Assembly (NCBI GenBank): GCA_016874235.1
Contig: VGUJ01000001.1
Span: 1 to 64,000, forward strand
Direction of reading: 5' to 3'
Length of the DNA stretch: 64,000 nucleotides
From: Gammaproteobacteria bacterium
GTDB taxonomy: Bacteria; Pseudomonadota; Gammaproteobacteria; Steroidobacterales; Steroidobacteraceae
A model generated the notes under the pieces. That model ran no database searches and was not told the DNA's origin. It worked only from the letters and a program-made list of their open reading frames with translations. Position numbers and translations under genes: made by a program. Shown piece by piece: positions 23,063-31,513 of the stretch (its first letter is position 1; every line of letters begins with the position of its first letter).

Positions 23063-23819
23063 CGAAATCACTCTCGACGCCGCTGCGACGCTCGCGTATA
23101 GGAAACTCGATGATGGCCACAAGATTTTGTCCATCTGAGCCACGTATGTTGGTCAGCCCCTCGTAACGTTTGAGTGAGCGATCACTCTTTCGATACGACA
23201 CCTCGATGTAGGGCAAAAACCAACCAAACACACCGGAGAGATTCAGACGAATCACGCTGGCCGTCGCCCCCTCGATCTGCGTCTCACGATTTTTTTTGAC
23301 CTTGAAGGTGAGGTAGTCCAGCCGACTCGGGATAAGAAACGGGAATCTCACCGTTTTACCCGCTTCAAGCTCTGCCCAGTACTTGCGAACGAACTCATCG
23401 AAACCCGCATCCGATACCAAGGCCACGTCAGTCGATACCTTCGCCTCGCGTCGCGGCGCTTTCGAATTCTCTTGCTGGAAGACTCGAGGTCCCTGCGCGG
23501 TGCGACGCAGCCCCTCCGTATATCCGCTCCGCGCGTCAGTAAAAGTAAACTCCGGTGTCTCCCGCGTTGCGCCGTAAGTGAGCTCCTTTCGAGCGAATGC
23601 CGGCCCCTCGGCCGAGCAGCGATACATCACGATCCGGGCCTCGCCCACCTCTCCGGCGCGACGCACGTGATGAGATTCGACGTAGAGCACGCGGCCGTCG
23701 TCCCGTGAGCGTGCATAGCCCGTGAACTGTTGATCGGTCGCCATTGCAGGCAACGCCACGATTGCGGCCAGAGCCACGGATGGGATGAGTAAGAACGATC
23801 GGTGCATAGAGAGATTCAT
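23025..23819 (-). CDS. Predicted exported protein of unknown function
   Basis: I do not recognise this family with certainty. Starting at the ATG at 23819, which overlaps the preceding stop as ATGA, it has 264 residues with a signal peptide (SFLLIPSVALAAIVALPAMA). The mature part is beta-rich and contains KVKKNRETQIEGATASVIRL and YIEVSYRKSDRSLKRYEGL, which looks like an outer-envelope or lipid-binding beta structure. It is translationally coupled to the four-helix membrane protein gene upstream. A start at 23806 is an alternative. Confidence 0.8.
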   Translation of the reverse strand: MNLSMHRSFLLIPSVALAAIVALPAMATDQQFTGYARSRDDGRVLYVESHHVRRAGEVGEARIVMYRCSAEGPAFARKELTYGATRETPEFTFTDARSGYTEGLRRTAQGPRVFQQENSKAPRREAKVSTDVALVSDAGFDEFVRKYWAELEAGKTVRFPFLIPSRLDYLTFKVKKNRETQIEGATASVIRLNLSGVFGWFLPYIEVSYRKSDRSLKRYEGLTNIRGSDGQNLVAIIEFPIRERRSGVESDFVKLRAEPLVPRC

Positions 23820-24184
23820 CGGCGCCCCAGAAGATCGAGTCCGCGTGAGCCGATGAACCAGGAGCCGAGCCACCCGGTCAGGCTGACGAGCAAAGCACCC
23901 CACAGCGCATCCCAGAAACCCGAGATGTCAAACCCGGGAACGATGGCGGCGACAAGCAAAATCATGCTCGCGTTGATGACCAGCAGAAAAAGCCCCAGCG
24001 TCACGACGCTGATCGGAAGCGTCAACACGATGAGAATGGGTCTGACCACGGCATTGACGAGACCGAGTACCACGGCAGCGATCAGTAAGTTAGCGGGCTC
24101 ATCGATGGTAAACCCGTCGATCCAAAGCGTGGCTAACCACAACCCAAATGCGGCGATCACCGCTCGAAGCAAAAACCCGGCCAT
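23816..24184 (-). CDS. Four-helix membrane protein, 'phage holin family 4' type
   Basis: A 122-residue protein with four hydrophobic helices and the NAVVRPILIVLTLPI motif of the YvlD/Phage_holin_4_2 family. Despite the name these are chromosomal proteins of unknown role, and nothing else here looks phage-derived. A strong GGAGAAG ribosome site precedes the ATG at 24184. It is divergent from the MAPEG gene. Confidence 0.88.
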   Translation of the reverse strand: MAGFLLRAVIAAFGLWLATLWIDGFTIDEPANLLIAAVVLGLVNAVVRPILIVLTLPISVVTLGLFLLVINASMILLVAAIVPGFDISGFWDALWGALLVSLTGWLGSWFIGSRGLDLLGRR

Positions 24185-24253
24185 GTGATCTTCTCCTTAT
24201 GCAGCATTCTGCCATCGCGCTATGCTTGACCATCGTTCATCAAGGGGGTTCCC

Positions 24254-24646
24254 ATGTCTACCGACTACGTACCGGTCTTTCTGGTCATGCTGATCGCGCT
24301 CGTCGAGTACTTCGGTTTTGCCGCGGCCGTCGGGAGAGCTCGACATCGCTTCGGCGTCAAAGCCCCCGCCACGAGCGGCAACCCGGACTTCGAGCGTTAC
24401 TACAGAGTCCAGATGAATACCCTCGAGGTCCTCATCATTTTCATCCCAGCCTTGTGGTCGTTCGCGATCTTGGTCGATCCGATGTGGGCGACTGGCCTCG
24501 GCGCGCTCTTCATCGTCGGTCGATTGGTGTTTTTCATGGGTTACGTCAAAGCGGCAGACAAGCGTAGTCTTGGTTTTGCCTTGTCTTCAGTTCCGATGCT
24601 CGCGCTCCTGATCGGCGGTATCGTCGGAGCAATTCGAGCGCTCTGA
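24254..24646 (+). CDS. MAPEG-family membrane protein
   Basis: A 130-residue, four-helix membrane protein of the MAPEG family (glutathione-dependent enzymes and relatives). The hallmark ERYYRVQMNTLEVLIIFIP is at about 48-66, and GRLVFFMGY follows. Bacterial members are mostly uncharacterised. An AAGGGGG ribosome site supports the start. It is convergent with the DedA gene, 9 bases apart. Confidence 0.9.
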   Translation: MSTDYVPVFLVMLIALVEYFGFAAAVGRARHRFGVKAPATSGNPDFERYYRVQMNTLEVLIIFIPALWSFAILVDPMWATGLGALFIVGRLVFFMGYVKAADKRSLGFALSSVPMLALLIGGIVGAIRAL

Positions 24647-24655
24647 GTTCGCCGC

Positions 24656-25300
24656 TCAACTCCGCCGACGTCGTAACGTAACGATCGCCACGGGGATCAA
24701 AGATCCGAAGATGATCGTCAGCGTCACGAGCCCGAAGTTGTCGCGCACGATCGGAATGTTGCCAAACAAGTAACCGCCGCCTAAGAAGATCGTCACCCAA
24801 GATAGCGCGCCGAGCACGTTGTACATCTGAAAACGTGAGTACTGCATACGCGCGATTCCCGCGACGAACGGCGCGAACGTGCGTAGCAGTGGTAGGAAGC
24901 GCGAAATCACGACGGTCTTGCCGCCGTGCTTGACGAAGTACGCTTCGGTCTGCCGAAGGTACTCGATCTTGAGCAGCCGATAACGACCACTGAACGCGGG
25001 CGGACCGATCGCTTTTCCGATGGCGTAGTTGCAGCTGTTACCGAGGATGGCCGCAACGATCAGCAATGCCGCAACCGTCGGAGCATGCAACGTACCGCTC
25101 GTGTCGATGGCTGCGAGCGTGCCCACAGCGAAGAGCAGCGAGTCGCCGGGCAGCCACGGCGTCACGACGAGCCCGGTTTCCGCAAAGACGATGACGAACA
25201 AAATGGCATAGAGCCACAGTCCGTATTGCCGCAGGAGCTCGACCAGGTGCGTGTCGAGGTTGAGAATGAAGTCGATGAAAAACTGCAGTAATTCGATCAT
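24656..25300 (-). CDS. DedA-family membrane protein
   Basis: DedA (SNARE-associated) proteins are implicated in undecaprenyl-phosphate or phospholipid flipping. The 214 residues contain the family marks FAETGLVVTPWLPGDSLLF at about 40-58 and FLPLLRTFAPFVAGIARM in the second half, with several membrane helices and a basic tail. The start overlaps the S41 peptidase stop as ATGA, so it is co-translated with the cell-wall-related genes. Confidence 0.93.
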   Translation of the reverse strand: MIELLQFFIDFILNLDTHLVELLRQYGLWLYAILFVIVFAETGLVVTPWLPGDSLLFAVGTLAAIDTSGTLHAPTVAALLIVAAILGNSCNYAIGKAIGPPAFSGRYRLLKIEYLRQTEAYFVKHGGKTVVISRFLPLLRTFAPFVAGIARMQYSRFQMYNVLGALSWVTIFLGGGYLFGNIPIVRDNFGLVTLTIIFGSLIPVAIVTLRRRRS

Positions 25301-26580
25301 GAGGTTCGGGGAGGCTTAGCCTCGGCTGTGCGGGTACCCCGCGGAGCACGGCGTTGAAGTTCTCGAAGCGCCGCGCGAACCTCATCGTCGATGACCGGAT
25401 CGGTGGGCGCAGAGTCGGGACCCGACAGAGTAATGTCGGGGTCTATCCCACGGTCATTGATGTACACACCGGAGGGTGTGGCGTATCGCGAGGTCGTGAG
25501 CTTGATCGCGTGGCCATTGCTGAGCGGAATAACGCTCTGCACCGATCCTTTACCGTAGGTTCTTCGCCCGACAAGTAAAGCCCGACCATTATCTTTGAGC
25601 GCGCCCGCGACGATTTCCGCAGCAGAAGCCGATGCGCCATTGGTCAGTACGGCGATGTCTAGGCCTGTCATGAGCTGCCCCGGTTCGGCATCCATGCGAA
25701 AACGAGCGTCAGCTGCGCGGCCTCGAGCCATGACGATATTCCCCTGATCCAGCATCGCGTCGGCGACTGCCACTGCGCTCTCGAGAACGCCTCCCGGATT
25801 ATTTCGAAGATCGATGACGATCCCTTTCAGTTCAGGCTGTTCACCGCGGAGTCGTTGGATGGCTGCGGCGAAATCAGTCGGCGTCGTATCACTGAAAGAT
25901 GCGATGCGCAGATAGCCGTAACGCGTATCGAGGCGTGAGCTCGAGACGCTGTGTACTTCGACACGAGCCCTCTCCAGCACGACATCCACGAGCTCGTCGC
26001 GAGCAGCCCTACGCACAGTCAATCGAACCAGAGATCCTGCGGGCCCGCGCATCTGCTCGATCGCTTCGGCGACATTGATGCCGACCGGTTCGCCATCGAT
26101 ACGAAGAATGAGATCTCCTGTGCGGATCCCCGCCCGAGCGGCGGGCGAGTCTTCGAGAGGTCTCTGAACTTTGATGAAGCCATTTTCAGCCGCGACTTCG
26201 ATACCGATGCCCGGATAGTGGCCTGCGGCGCCTCGCCGTATCTCTTCGAACTCGCGAGGATCGAGATAAGCGGAGTGTGCATCGAGCCCCGAGAGCATGC
26301 CGCGGACGGCGCTGTCGACCAACTTGTCGTCGGGAACCTCATCGACGTATTCGCGTCGCACCTGAGCAAGCACTTCGGCCAGTCGACGCGCATCGTCCGC
26401 GGAGAGCTGCTTCGACAACATTGACGCAGCGCCATTCGTTGCGGTCGCGGGCGGCGCTGTGATCGGGCTCGACGATGCAGGGGTTGCCTCATCCGCGAAG
26501 AACACCCAGCGCGCCAAAGCGACGCCGGTCAAAAGACCGGCGACGACGCCTGATAGAAGCAGCACGCGGGGGGAATTCAT
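25297..26580 (-). CDS. Periplasmic S41 C-terminal processing peptidase (CtpA type)
   Basis: Carboxyl-terminal proteases of this type trim or degrade envelope proteins, including cell-wall hydrolases. With the ATG at 26580 it has 427 residues: a signal anchor (about 5-25), a PDZ domain around 95-175, and the S41 domain with the nucleophile Ser in NGASASAAEIV and the Lys in TYGKGSVQ. It lies 26 bases downstream of the EnvC gene, a conserved pairing. Confidence 0.93.
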   Translation of the reverse strand: MNSPRVLLLSGVVAGLLTGVALARWVFFADEATPASSSPITAPPATATNGAASMLSKQLSADDARRLAEVLAQVRREYVDEVPDDKLVDSAVRGMLSGLDAHSAYLDPREFEEIRRGAAGHYPGIGIEVAAENGFIKVQRPLEDSPAARAGIRTGDLILRIDGEPVGINVAEAIEQMRGPAGSLVRLTVRRAARDELVDVVLERARVEVHSVSSSRLDTRYGYLRIASFSDTTPTDFAAAIQRLRGEQPELKGIVIDLRNNPGGVLESAVAVADAMLDQGNIVMARGRAADARFRMDAEPGQLMTGLDIAVLTNGASASAAEIVAGALKDNGRALLVGRRTYGKGSVQSVIPLSNGHAIKLTTSRYATPSGVYINDRGIDPDITLSGPDSAPTDPVIDDEVRAALRELQRRAPRGTRTAEAKPPRTS

Positions 26581-26606
26581 TCGTGGGGATTTTACAGACT
26601 TGCCAG

Positions 26607-27755
26607 TCAGGGCTGCCGGTCTTTGAACCATGGCGCTGGGTCGAGCGGCCGTGCACCCTGACGAATCTCAAAATAAAGCCCGGGTTGAGCGCGCCCACCC
26701 GAGTCGCCGACCCCGGCAACGGTATCGCCCGCGGTAACCTGGTCACCCACTGCGCGGAACAGCTGCTCGTTGTGTCCGTACAGACTCAGGAAGCCGCCGC
26801 CATGATCGATGATCATGAGCAATCCGAGGCCCGCGAGCCAATCGGCATAGACTACGCGACCGCGGTAGATCGCCTTCACAAGCGTCCCGCGAGGCGCAGC
26901 GATCACGACGCCATCCCATTTCACCGTACCGGCTCGCGCCTGGCCAAACCGAGCTTCGAGGCGCCCCGTCGTCGGCCAGGTCAACCTGCCGCGCATGCCC
27001 GCGAATGGGCTGCGGCTATCCGAGGGAAACTGCGGCGCGACGCGGCGTAAGTCTCGAAGCAGCTTCTCGAGAGCGGCCTGCTCTCTCTGTAGTCGCTGCA
27101 AGCTCGCGTTCCGCGCGCGCGCTTCGGCCGTCAGGCTCGCCAGCACCTGCCCACGTTCGGCACGGGCCTTATCAAGCCGTGACACTTCGTCTTTCTGTTC
27201 CTGCTCAAGACGCAGAATACGCTCTCGCTCCGTTTCCAGGCTGGCATCGAGTGCCGCGATCTCGCGCAAGTTCTCCTCGATCGCGGCCAGTTGACCCGCC
27301 CTGGCCCGCCCAAAATACCCGTAGTACGAAAACATACGCTCCGCTCGGCTCGGATCCTCCTGATTGAGGAACATCTTCATCGGTTCGTCACGCCCGATGA
27401 GATATGCCGCACGAACCTGAGCGGCCAGTTCAGCGCGTTCTCGGGCGAGCTCTTGTTCACGCTGTCGTCTTTGCTCTGCGAGGTCGGCGCGGCGCTGTTC
27501 TCGGGTCCGTCGCTCTCCGCGCAGCCGGTCAAGTTCGCCTCGCGCACGGTTCGCAGCGGTCTCTGCGGTTCGCAGTGCCCGGGTGAGGCGATCCCGCTCT
27601 GCGGCGTCCTTGGCGACCTGCCCCCTGATCCGCTCGATTTCGGTACGAAGTTGTCGCAGCTCCGCCTCAGCGCGGGCCGCATCCTGGCCCACAGCCGATG
27701 ACAGCAGTGCTGCCGAGACCAAAAGAGGAATCCAACGAGTTATCCGTCCGCGCAT
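26607..27755 (-). CDS. EnvC-like murein hydrolase activator
   Basis: EnvC activates amidases that split septal peptidoglycan. From the ATG at 27755 it has 382 residues: signal peptide (ending near SSAVG), a long Arg/Glu-rich coiled coil (about 25-230), and a C-terminal LytM domain. The metal ligands of active M23 enzymes (HxxxD and HxH) are missing; the second site reads GLYFEIR, so it should be an activator, not a hydrolase. The open frame extends upstream into the divergent gene and that part is a shadow. Confidence 0.9.
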   Translation of the reverse strand: MRGRITRWIPLLVSAALLSSAVGQDAARAEAELRQLRTEIERIRGQVAKDAAERDRLTRALRTAETAANRARGELDRLRGERRTREQRRADLAEQRRQREQELARERAELAAQVRAAYLIGRDEPMKMFLNQEDPSRAERMFSYYGYFGRARAGQLAAIEENLREIAALDASLETERERILRLEQEQKDEVSRLDKARAERGQVLASLTAEARARNASLQRLQREQAALEKLLRDLRRVAPQFPSDSRSPFAGMRGRLTWPTTGRLEARFGQARAGTVKWDGVVIAAPRGTLVKAIYRGRVVYADWLAGLGLLMIIDHGGGFLSLYGHNEQLFRAVGDQVTAGDTVAGVGDSGGRAQPGLYFEIRQGARPLDPAPWFKDRQP

Positions 27756-27765
27756 CGGACCAAAT

Positions 27766-27773
27766 TGTATAAT
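27766..27773. promoter_or_regulatory. Shared palindromic -10 region between envC-like and rhodanese genes
   Basis: Plus strand TATAAT is at 27768-27773; on the minus strand TATACA is at 27771-27766. The plus-strand start would fall at about 27780, one base before the rhodanese ATG at 27781, and the minus-strand start a few bases before the ATG at 27755. No Shine-Dalgarno is seen for the rhodanese gene. No good -35 is visible on either side, so this rests on the -10 alone. Confidence 0.45.
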
Positions 27774-27780
27774 CCCAGCG

Positions 27781-28215
27781 ATGGAAAAGTTGCCTGAATA
27801 CGTCGCTAACCACCCTTGGCTCGTCTCGCTGGCGGTCATCGCCGCGGTGCTCGTGATCGTGTTCGAAATCCGTGCTCGTCGTGACGCCTTCGCGGGTATC
27901 TCGCCGCAGGACCTCATCCGCCTGCAAAACCAAGGAGCCCTGATCATCGACCTTCGCAATCCCGAGGCCTTCGGTGCCGGGCATATCGGTGGGGCTCGCC
28001 GTATGGACTCCGCCGAGATGCTGACGGCAGGAGACTCGCTCAAGAAGTTCAAGGAGAAGAATATCGTCGTCTACTGCGAATCAGGCTCCACGGGCGCAGC
28101 GGCGGCTCGAGTGCTCCTCCGTCAGGGCTTCAAACAAGTGTTTAACCTCAAGGGTGGCGTCACGGGCTGGCGCGGTGAAAATCTTCCACTGACGACCGGC
28201 ACAGGAAAGGCCTGA
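27781..28215 (+). CDS. Membrane-anchored rhodanese-like protein (YibN type)
   Basis: A sulfurtransferase-fold protein: an N-terminal membrane helix (about 13-30), then one rhodanese domain with the active-site Cys99 in VVYCESGST. The 144 residues match YibN, whose neighbours in enterics are also grxC, secB and gpsA. The ATG at 27781 is the only start that keeps the membrane anchor. There is no ribosome site in front, and a TATAAT ends 7 bases upstream. Confidence 0.92.
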   Translation: MEKLPEYVANHPWLVSLAVIAAVLVIVFEIRARRDAFAGISPQDLIRLQNQGALIIDLRNPEAFGAGHIGGARRMDSAEMLTAGDSLKKFKEKNIVVYCESGSTGAAAARVLLRQGFKQVFNLKGGVTGWRGENLPLTTGTGKA

Positions 28216-28219
28216 TCCG

Positions 28220-28477
28220 ATGTCCGCAAAAGTTTTGATGTATGCCACCGCATGGTGTCCCTACTGCGCTCGAGCACGGGAATTGCTCGAGCGGAAAAAG
28301 GCGAACCTCGAAATCATCGATGTCGATCGCGATCCCGCGTTCCGACAACAGATGATGACGCGTAGCGGTCGGCATACCGTCCCGCAAATCTTCATCGGTG
28401 AAATGCATGTGGGTGGGTGCGACGACCTGCACGCGCTAGAGGCCAAAGGCGGACTCGATCCGCTACTTGCTGGCTAA
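28220..28477 (+). CDS. grxC: Glutaredoxin 3
   Basis: A small thiol-disulfide oxidoreductase working with glutathione. The 85 residues have the redox motif CPYC at 13-16, the cis-proline stretch TVPQIFI and the glutathione-binding GGCDDL. It begins 4 bases after the rhodanese stop. Confidence 0.96.
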   Translation: MSAKVLMYATAWCPYCARARELLERKKANLEIIDVDRDPAFRQQMMTRSGRHTVPQIFIGEMHVGGCDDLHALEAKGGLDPLLAG

Positions 28478-28525
28478 TCTCTACCCTTTTCTCTTTCAAA
28501 GACATCATCACAGAGGCTTCACGAT

Positions 28526-29038
28526 ATGGCTGATCCAGATCCGCGCGCCGACGGCGCCACTCCTCCAGGGGCCGACGCGAACGCTCCTGAATTTTCGCTG
28601 CAGTCGGTTTATCTGAAGGACTGCTCTTTCGAGGCGCCGAAAGGTCCGCGTATCGAGGGTCCCTGGAATCCGCAGATCGGTCTCGATCTCAATACGGCCT
28701 CTGAGGCCGTCTCTCCAGAACTGCGCGAGGTCGTGCTGACCGTCAGCATCACGGCCAAGCTCGGTGAGGCAACCGCCTTCCTCGTAGAGGTCAAGCAAGC
28801 CGGTCTTTTCGGAGTCCGTAATCTGGACGAAGAAGAACACCGCCGCGCGATCGCAGCGATCGCACCCTCCGTCTTGTTTCCTTATGCACGGGCAACCATC
28901 GCTAATCTGGTTTCACAGGGTGGCTTCCCGCAGCTTCTGTTGCCTCCGGTGAATTTTGATGCCCTCTATGCGCGATCGGTCGCGGAGGCCGCTGCCAAGC
29001 AGCAGGCGCAAATTCCACCCTCGAACCTTAATAGCTGA
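28526..29038 (+). CDS. secB: Protein-export chaperone SecB
   Basis: SecB keeps precursor proteins unfolded and delivers them to SecA. The 170 residues contain the family motifs FSLQSVYLKDCSFEAPKGP near the N-terminus and the C-terminal PPVNFDALYARS. Position between grxC and gpsA is the classic gammaproteobacterial order. Confidence 0.97.
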   Translation: MADPDPRADGATPPGADANAPEFSLQSVYLKDCSFEAPKGPRIEGPWNPQIGLDLNTASEAVSPELREVVLTVSITAKLGEATAFLVEVKQAGLFGVRNLDEEEHRRAIAAIAPSVLFPYARATIANLVSQGGFPQLLLPPVNFDALYARSVAEAAAKQQAQIPPSNLNS

Positions 29039-29043
29039 CGACC

Positions 29044-30057
29044 ATGAGCGACGCGGCCGCACCGTTGGCCGTACTCGGCGCCGGATCTTGGGGGACGGCG
29101 CTCGCCATCCAATTCGCTCGGGCGGGACATCCGACTCGACTCTGGAGTCGTGACCCCGCTCAACAGGTCGCGATGGCGAAGTCCCGTCGCAATTCACGTT
29201 ATCTACCCGACGCCCCATTTCCCGAAAACTTGTCGGTCGTACGCAGCTTCGATGAGGCGCTGGATGGTGTCAGCGAAATCCTGATCGCCGTACCCAGTCA
29301 CGCGTTACGCAGCCTGCTCAAAGAAATCGCTCCTCTTCTGACTACGGATGCTCGACTTGCCTGGGCTACGAAGGGTTTCGAGCTCGAGACGGGGCTGCTG
29401 CCGCATCAGGTGGCCCGCGCGGTACTCGGAACTACGCGTTCGTTCGCCGTGCTGTCTGGACCCACTTTCGCCCGAGAAGTCGGCGTAGGGCTTCCCACGG
29501 CGATGACCATCGCCTCCGCCGATGCGGAGTTTGCGAATGCGCTCGCTCGTAGCCTATCTGCTTCCAATTTTCGCGCGTATACCTCGACCGACATCATCGG
29601 TGTCGAGGTGGGCGGTGCTACCAAAAATGTTCTGGCGGTGGGCGCAGGTCTTGCTGACGGTCTTGGCTTCGGTGCCAACACGCGTGTTGCCCTGATTACG
29701 CGCGGGCTCGTTGAGATGACTCGGCTTGGCGTGGCGCTGGGCGCACAGCGCGAGACGTTCATGGGTCTCGCCGGACTCGGCGATCTCGTCCTCACCTGCA
29801 CCGACGATCAATCGCGTAACCGGCGTTTCGGACTGTTACTTGCAGCAGGCAAGAGCGTCGATGAGGCTCTCAGAGAAATCGGGCAGGTTGTCGAGGGCTA
29901 CCTGGCGGCGCGCGCCTTACATCAGGTGGCGGCCCGAGAAAAAGTGGAGATGCCCATTTGTGAGGGCATCTACAGTCTGCTTTACGAGGGTCTGCCGGCG
30001 CGCGAAGTCGTCAAAGCTTTGATGGCTCGACCTATCAAGGCTGAGTTCAGCGAGTAG
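29044..30057 (+). CDS. gpsA: NAD(P)-dependent glycerol-3-phosphate dehydrogenase
   Basis: GpsA makes sn-glycerol-3-phosphate for phospholipids. The 337 residues have the nucleotide-binding LGAGSWGTALA at about 10-20, the KNVLAVGAGLADGLGFGAN active-site region with its lysine, and GLGDLVLTCT. It starts 5 bases after secB and its 3' end overlaps the convergent trmL by 11 bases. Confidence 0.97.
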   Translation: MSDAAAPLAVLGAGSWGTALAIQFARAGHPTRLWSRDPAQQVAMAKSRRNSRYLPDAPFPENLSVVRSFDEALDGVSEILIAVPSHALRSLLKEIAPLLTTDARLAWATKGFELETGLLPHQVARAVLGTTRSFAVLSGPTFAREVGVGLPTAMTIASADAEFANALARSLSASNFRAYTSTDIIGVEVGGATKNVLAVGAGLADGLGFGANTRVALITRGLVEMTRLGVALGAQRETFMGLAGLGDLVLTCTDDQSRNRRFGLLLAAGKSVDEALREIGQVVEGYLAARALHQVAAREKVEMPICEGIYSLLYEGLPAREVVKALMARPIKAEFSE

Positions 30058-30526
30058 GGCTAAAGCCGTTCTGTCGCCACGCCTCGTAGGTCACGAGACT
30101 GACTGCGTTCGAGAGATTGAGGCTGCGATTTCCTTCGCGCATCGGGATGCTGACGACAGCAGCTTCGCCTGACTCTCGGCGCAACAGATCGATGATCTCC
30201 TGCGGAAGACCTCGGCGCTCTGATCCGAAGAGCATCACATCGCCCGGCTGCCAGAGGACTTCGTCATAACGACGAACCCCACCCGTCTCGATGGCGATCC
30301 AGCGCGCCGTCGGTCCAAGCGCCTGTCGACAGGCGCCAAAGTCGGCGTGAACGTGCACGGCCGTCATCCAACGGTAATCGAGTCCCGCGCGGCGTACGGA
30401 GCGTCGATCGAGATCGAAGCCCAGAGGTTTGACGAGGTGCAGCTCAGCGCCGGTGTTGGCGCATAGGCGAATCACGTTTCCGGTATTGGGCGGGATCTCC
30501 GGTTCGAACAAGACGATGCGGAACAT
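30047..30526 (-). CDS. trmL: tRNA (cytidine/uridine-34-2'-O)-methyltransferase
   Basis: TrmL methylates the wobble ribose of two leucine tRNAs. The SPOUT fold is recognisable: IVLFEPEIPPNTGNVIRLC at the N-terminus, LFGSERRGLPQE in the middle and IPMREGNRSLNLSNAVSLV in the trefoil knot. I chose the ATG at 30526 (159 residues, MFRIVLFEPEI); the ATG at 30535 is also possible. Proximity to gpsA and secB is conserved in gammaproteobacteria. Confidence 0.93.
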   Translation of the reverse strand: MFRIVLFEPEIPPNTGNVIRLCANTGAELHLVKPLGFDLDRRSVRRAGLDYRWMTAVHVHADFGACRQALGPTARWIAIETGGVRRYDEVLWQPGDVMLFGSERRGLPQEIIDLLRRESGEAAVVSIPMREGNRSLNLSNAVSLVTYEAWRQNGFSPTR

Positions 30527-30554
30527 GCTCCGCATGGTAGCAATGCCCGTGCCG

Positions 30555-30562
30555 TCTATAAT
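30555..30562. promoter_or_regulatory. -10 element(s) between trmL and the dihydroorotate dehydrogenase gene
   Basis: Plus strand TATAAT is at 30557-30562 and ends 6 bases before the ATG at 30569, so the predicted transcription start coincides with the start codon. The minus strand reads TATAGA at 30560-30555 in the right direction for trmL. No convincing -35 is seen. The preceding GGGG could be a weak ribosome site only if transcription starts further upstream. Confidence 0.4.
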
Positions 30563-30568
30563 CGGGGT

Positions 30569-31513
30569 ATGTCCCACGCCGTCCCCGAATCACTCCGCTA
30601 TCGCTTCCTCGAGATTGACTTCGCCTCACCCATCGTACTGCTGTCAGGGTGTGTGGGTTTCGGTGAGGAGTACACCCGGGTCGAAGGATTCTCGAACGCC
30701 GACTGCGGTGCTGTGGTGCTCAAGGGGACGACTCTAGAGCCGAGACTCGGCAATCCACCCCATCGAGTCTATGAAACGCCGATGGGTATGCTGAATGCGA
30801 TCGGTCTGCAGAACCCCGGCACCGACCATGTTGTCCACCATATCTTGCCGGCGCTGGACTTCAGTGAGACCCGGTTCATCGCCAACGTCTCAGGATCCAC
30901 CATCGAAGAGTACGCCGAGGTGACACGGCGCTTCGAGGACTCGCCCATCGATGCCATCGAGATCAATATCTCGTGTCCCAACGTCAAAGAAGGGGGCGTT
31001 GCGTTCGGCAACTACCCGGAGATGTCCGCCAGAGTCGTTGCTGCCTGTCGCGCCGTCACAAAGAAACCCATCATCACCAAGCTGTCTCCGAATCAGACGG
31101 ACATCAAAGAAAATGCCCGACTCTGCATCGAGGCCGGTAGTGATGGGCTCTCGGTCATCAATACCATCATGGGGATGGCTATCGATGCAAAAACGCGTCG
31201 CCCGGTCATCGGTAACGTGCAAGGCGGGCTATCTGGCCCAGCGATCAAGCCGATTGCTTTGCTCAAGGTTCATCAGGTGTATGACGTCGCGCGTCGCCAT
31301 AACGTGCCGATCATCGGACAAGGCGGCATCACCACTGCGACCGATGCGATCGAGTTCATCATCGCCGGCGCCAGCGCGGTCGGGATTGGCACGTCGCTGT
31401 TTTACGATCCGATGACCTGCAAGAAGATCAATGCGGGCATCGCACAGTATCTTGTCGACCACGGCATGAAAAACGTCACCGACCTCGTCGGTTCGTTGCG
31501 GCTTACTGCCTGA
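30569..31513 (+). CDS. Class 1 dihydroorotate dehydrogenase (class 1B-like catalytic subunit)
   Basis: Oxidises dihydroorotate to orotate in pyrimidine synthesis. The 314 residues form an FMN TIM barrel with SGCVGFGEEY, NISCPNVKEGG (Cys136 as catalytic base), KLSPNQTDI, and the FMN phosphate site IIGQGGITTATDAIEF. A cysteine base marks class 1, while many gammaproteobacteria use the membrane-bound class 2 enzyme with serine. Class 1B usually pairs with PyrK, which is not present nearby. A dihydropyrimidine dehydrogenase-like role is less likely. The 3' end overlaps the MscS gene by 11 bases. Confidence 0.87.
   Translation: MSHAVPESLRYRFLEIDFASPIVLLSGCVGFGEEYTRVEGFSNADCGAVVLKGTTLEPRLGNPPHRVYETPMGMLNAIGLQNPGTDHVVHHILPALDFSETRFIANVSGSTIEEYAEVTRRFEDSPIDAIEINISCPNVKEGGVAFGNYPEMSARVVAACRAVTKKPIITKLSPNQTDIKENARLCIEAGSDGLSVINTIMGMAIDAKTRRPVIGNVQGGLSGPAIKPIALLKVHQVYDVARRHNVPIIGQGGITTATDAIEFIIAGASAVGIGTSLFYDPMTCKKINAGIAQYLVDHGMKNVTDLVGSLRLTA

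Noticed and set aside
23816-24184. Prophage remnant suggested by the 'phage holin' family name
   Set aside because: The family is mostly chromosomal; no integrase, lysin, structural or attachment-site sequences are nearby and base composition looks like its neighbours.
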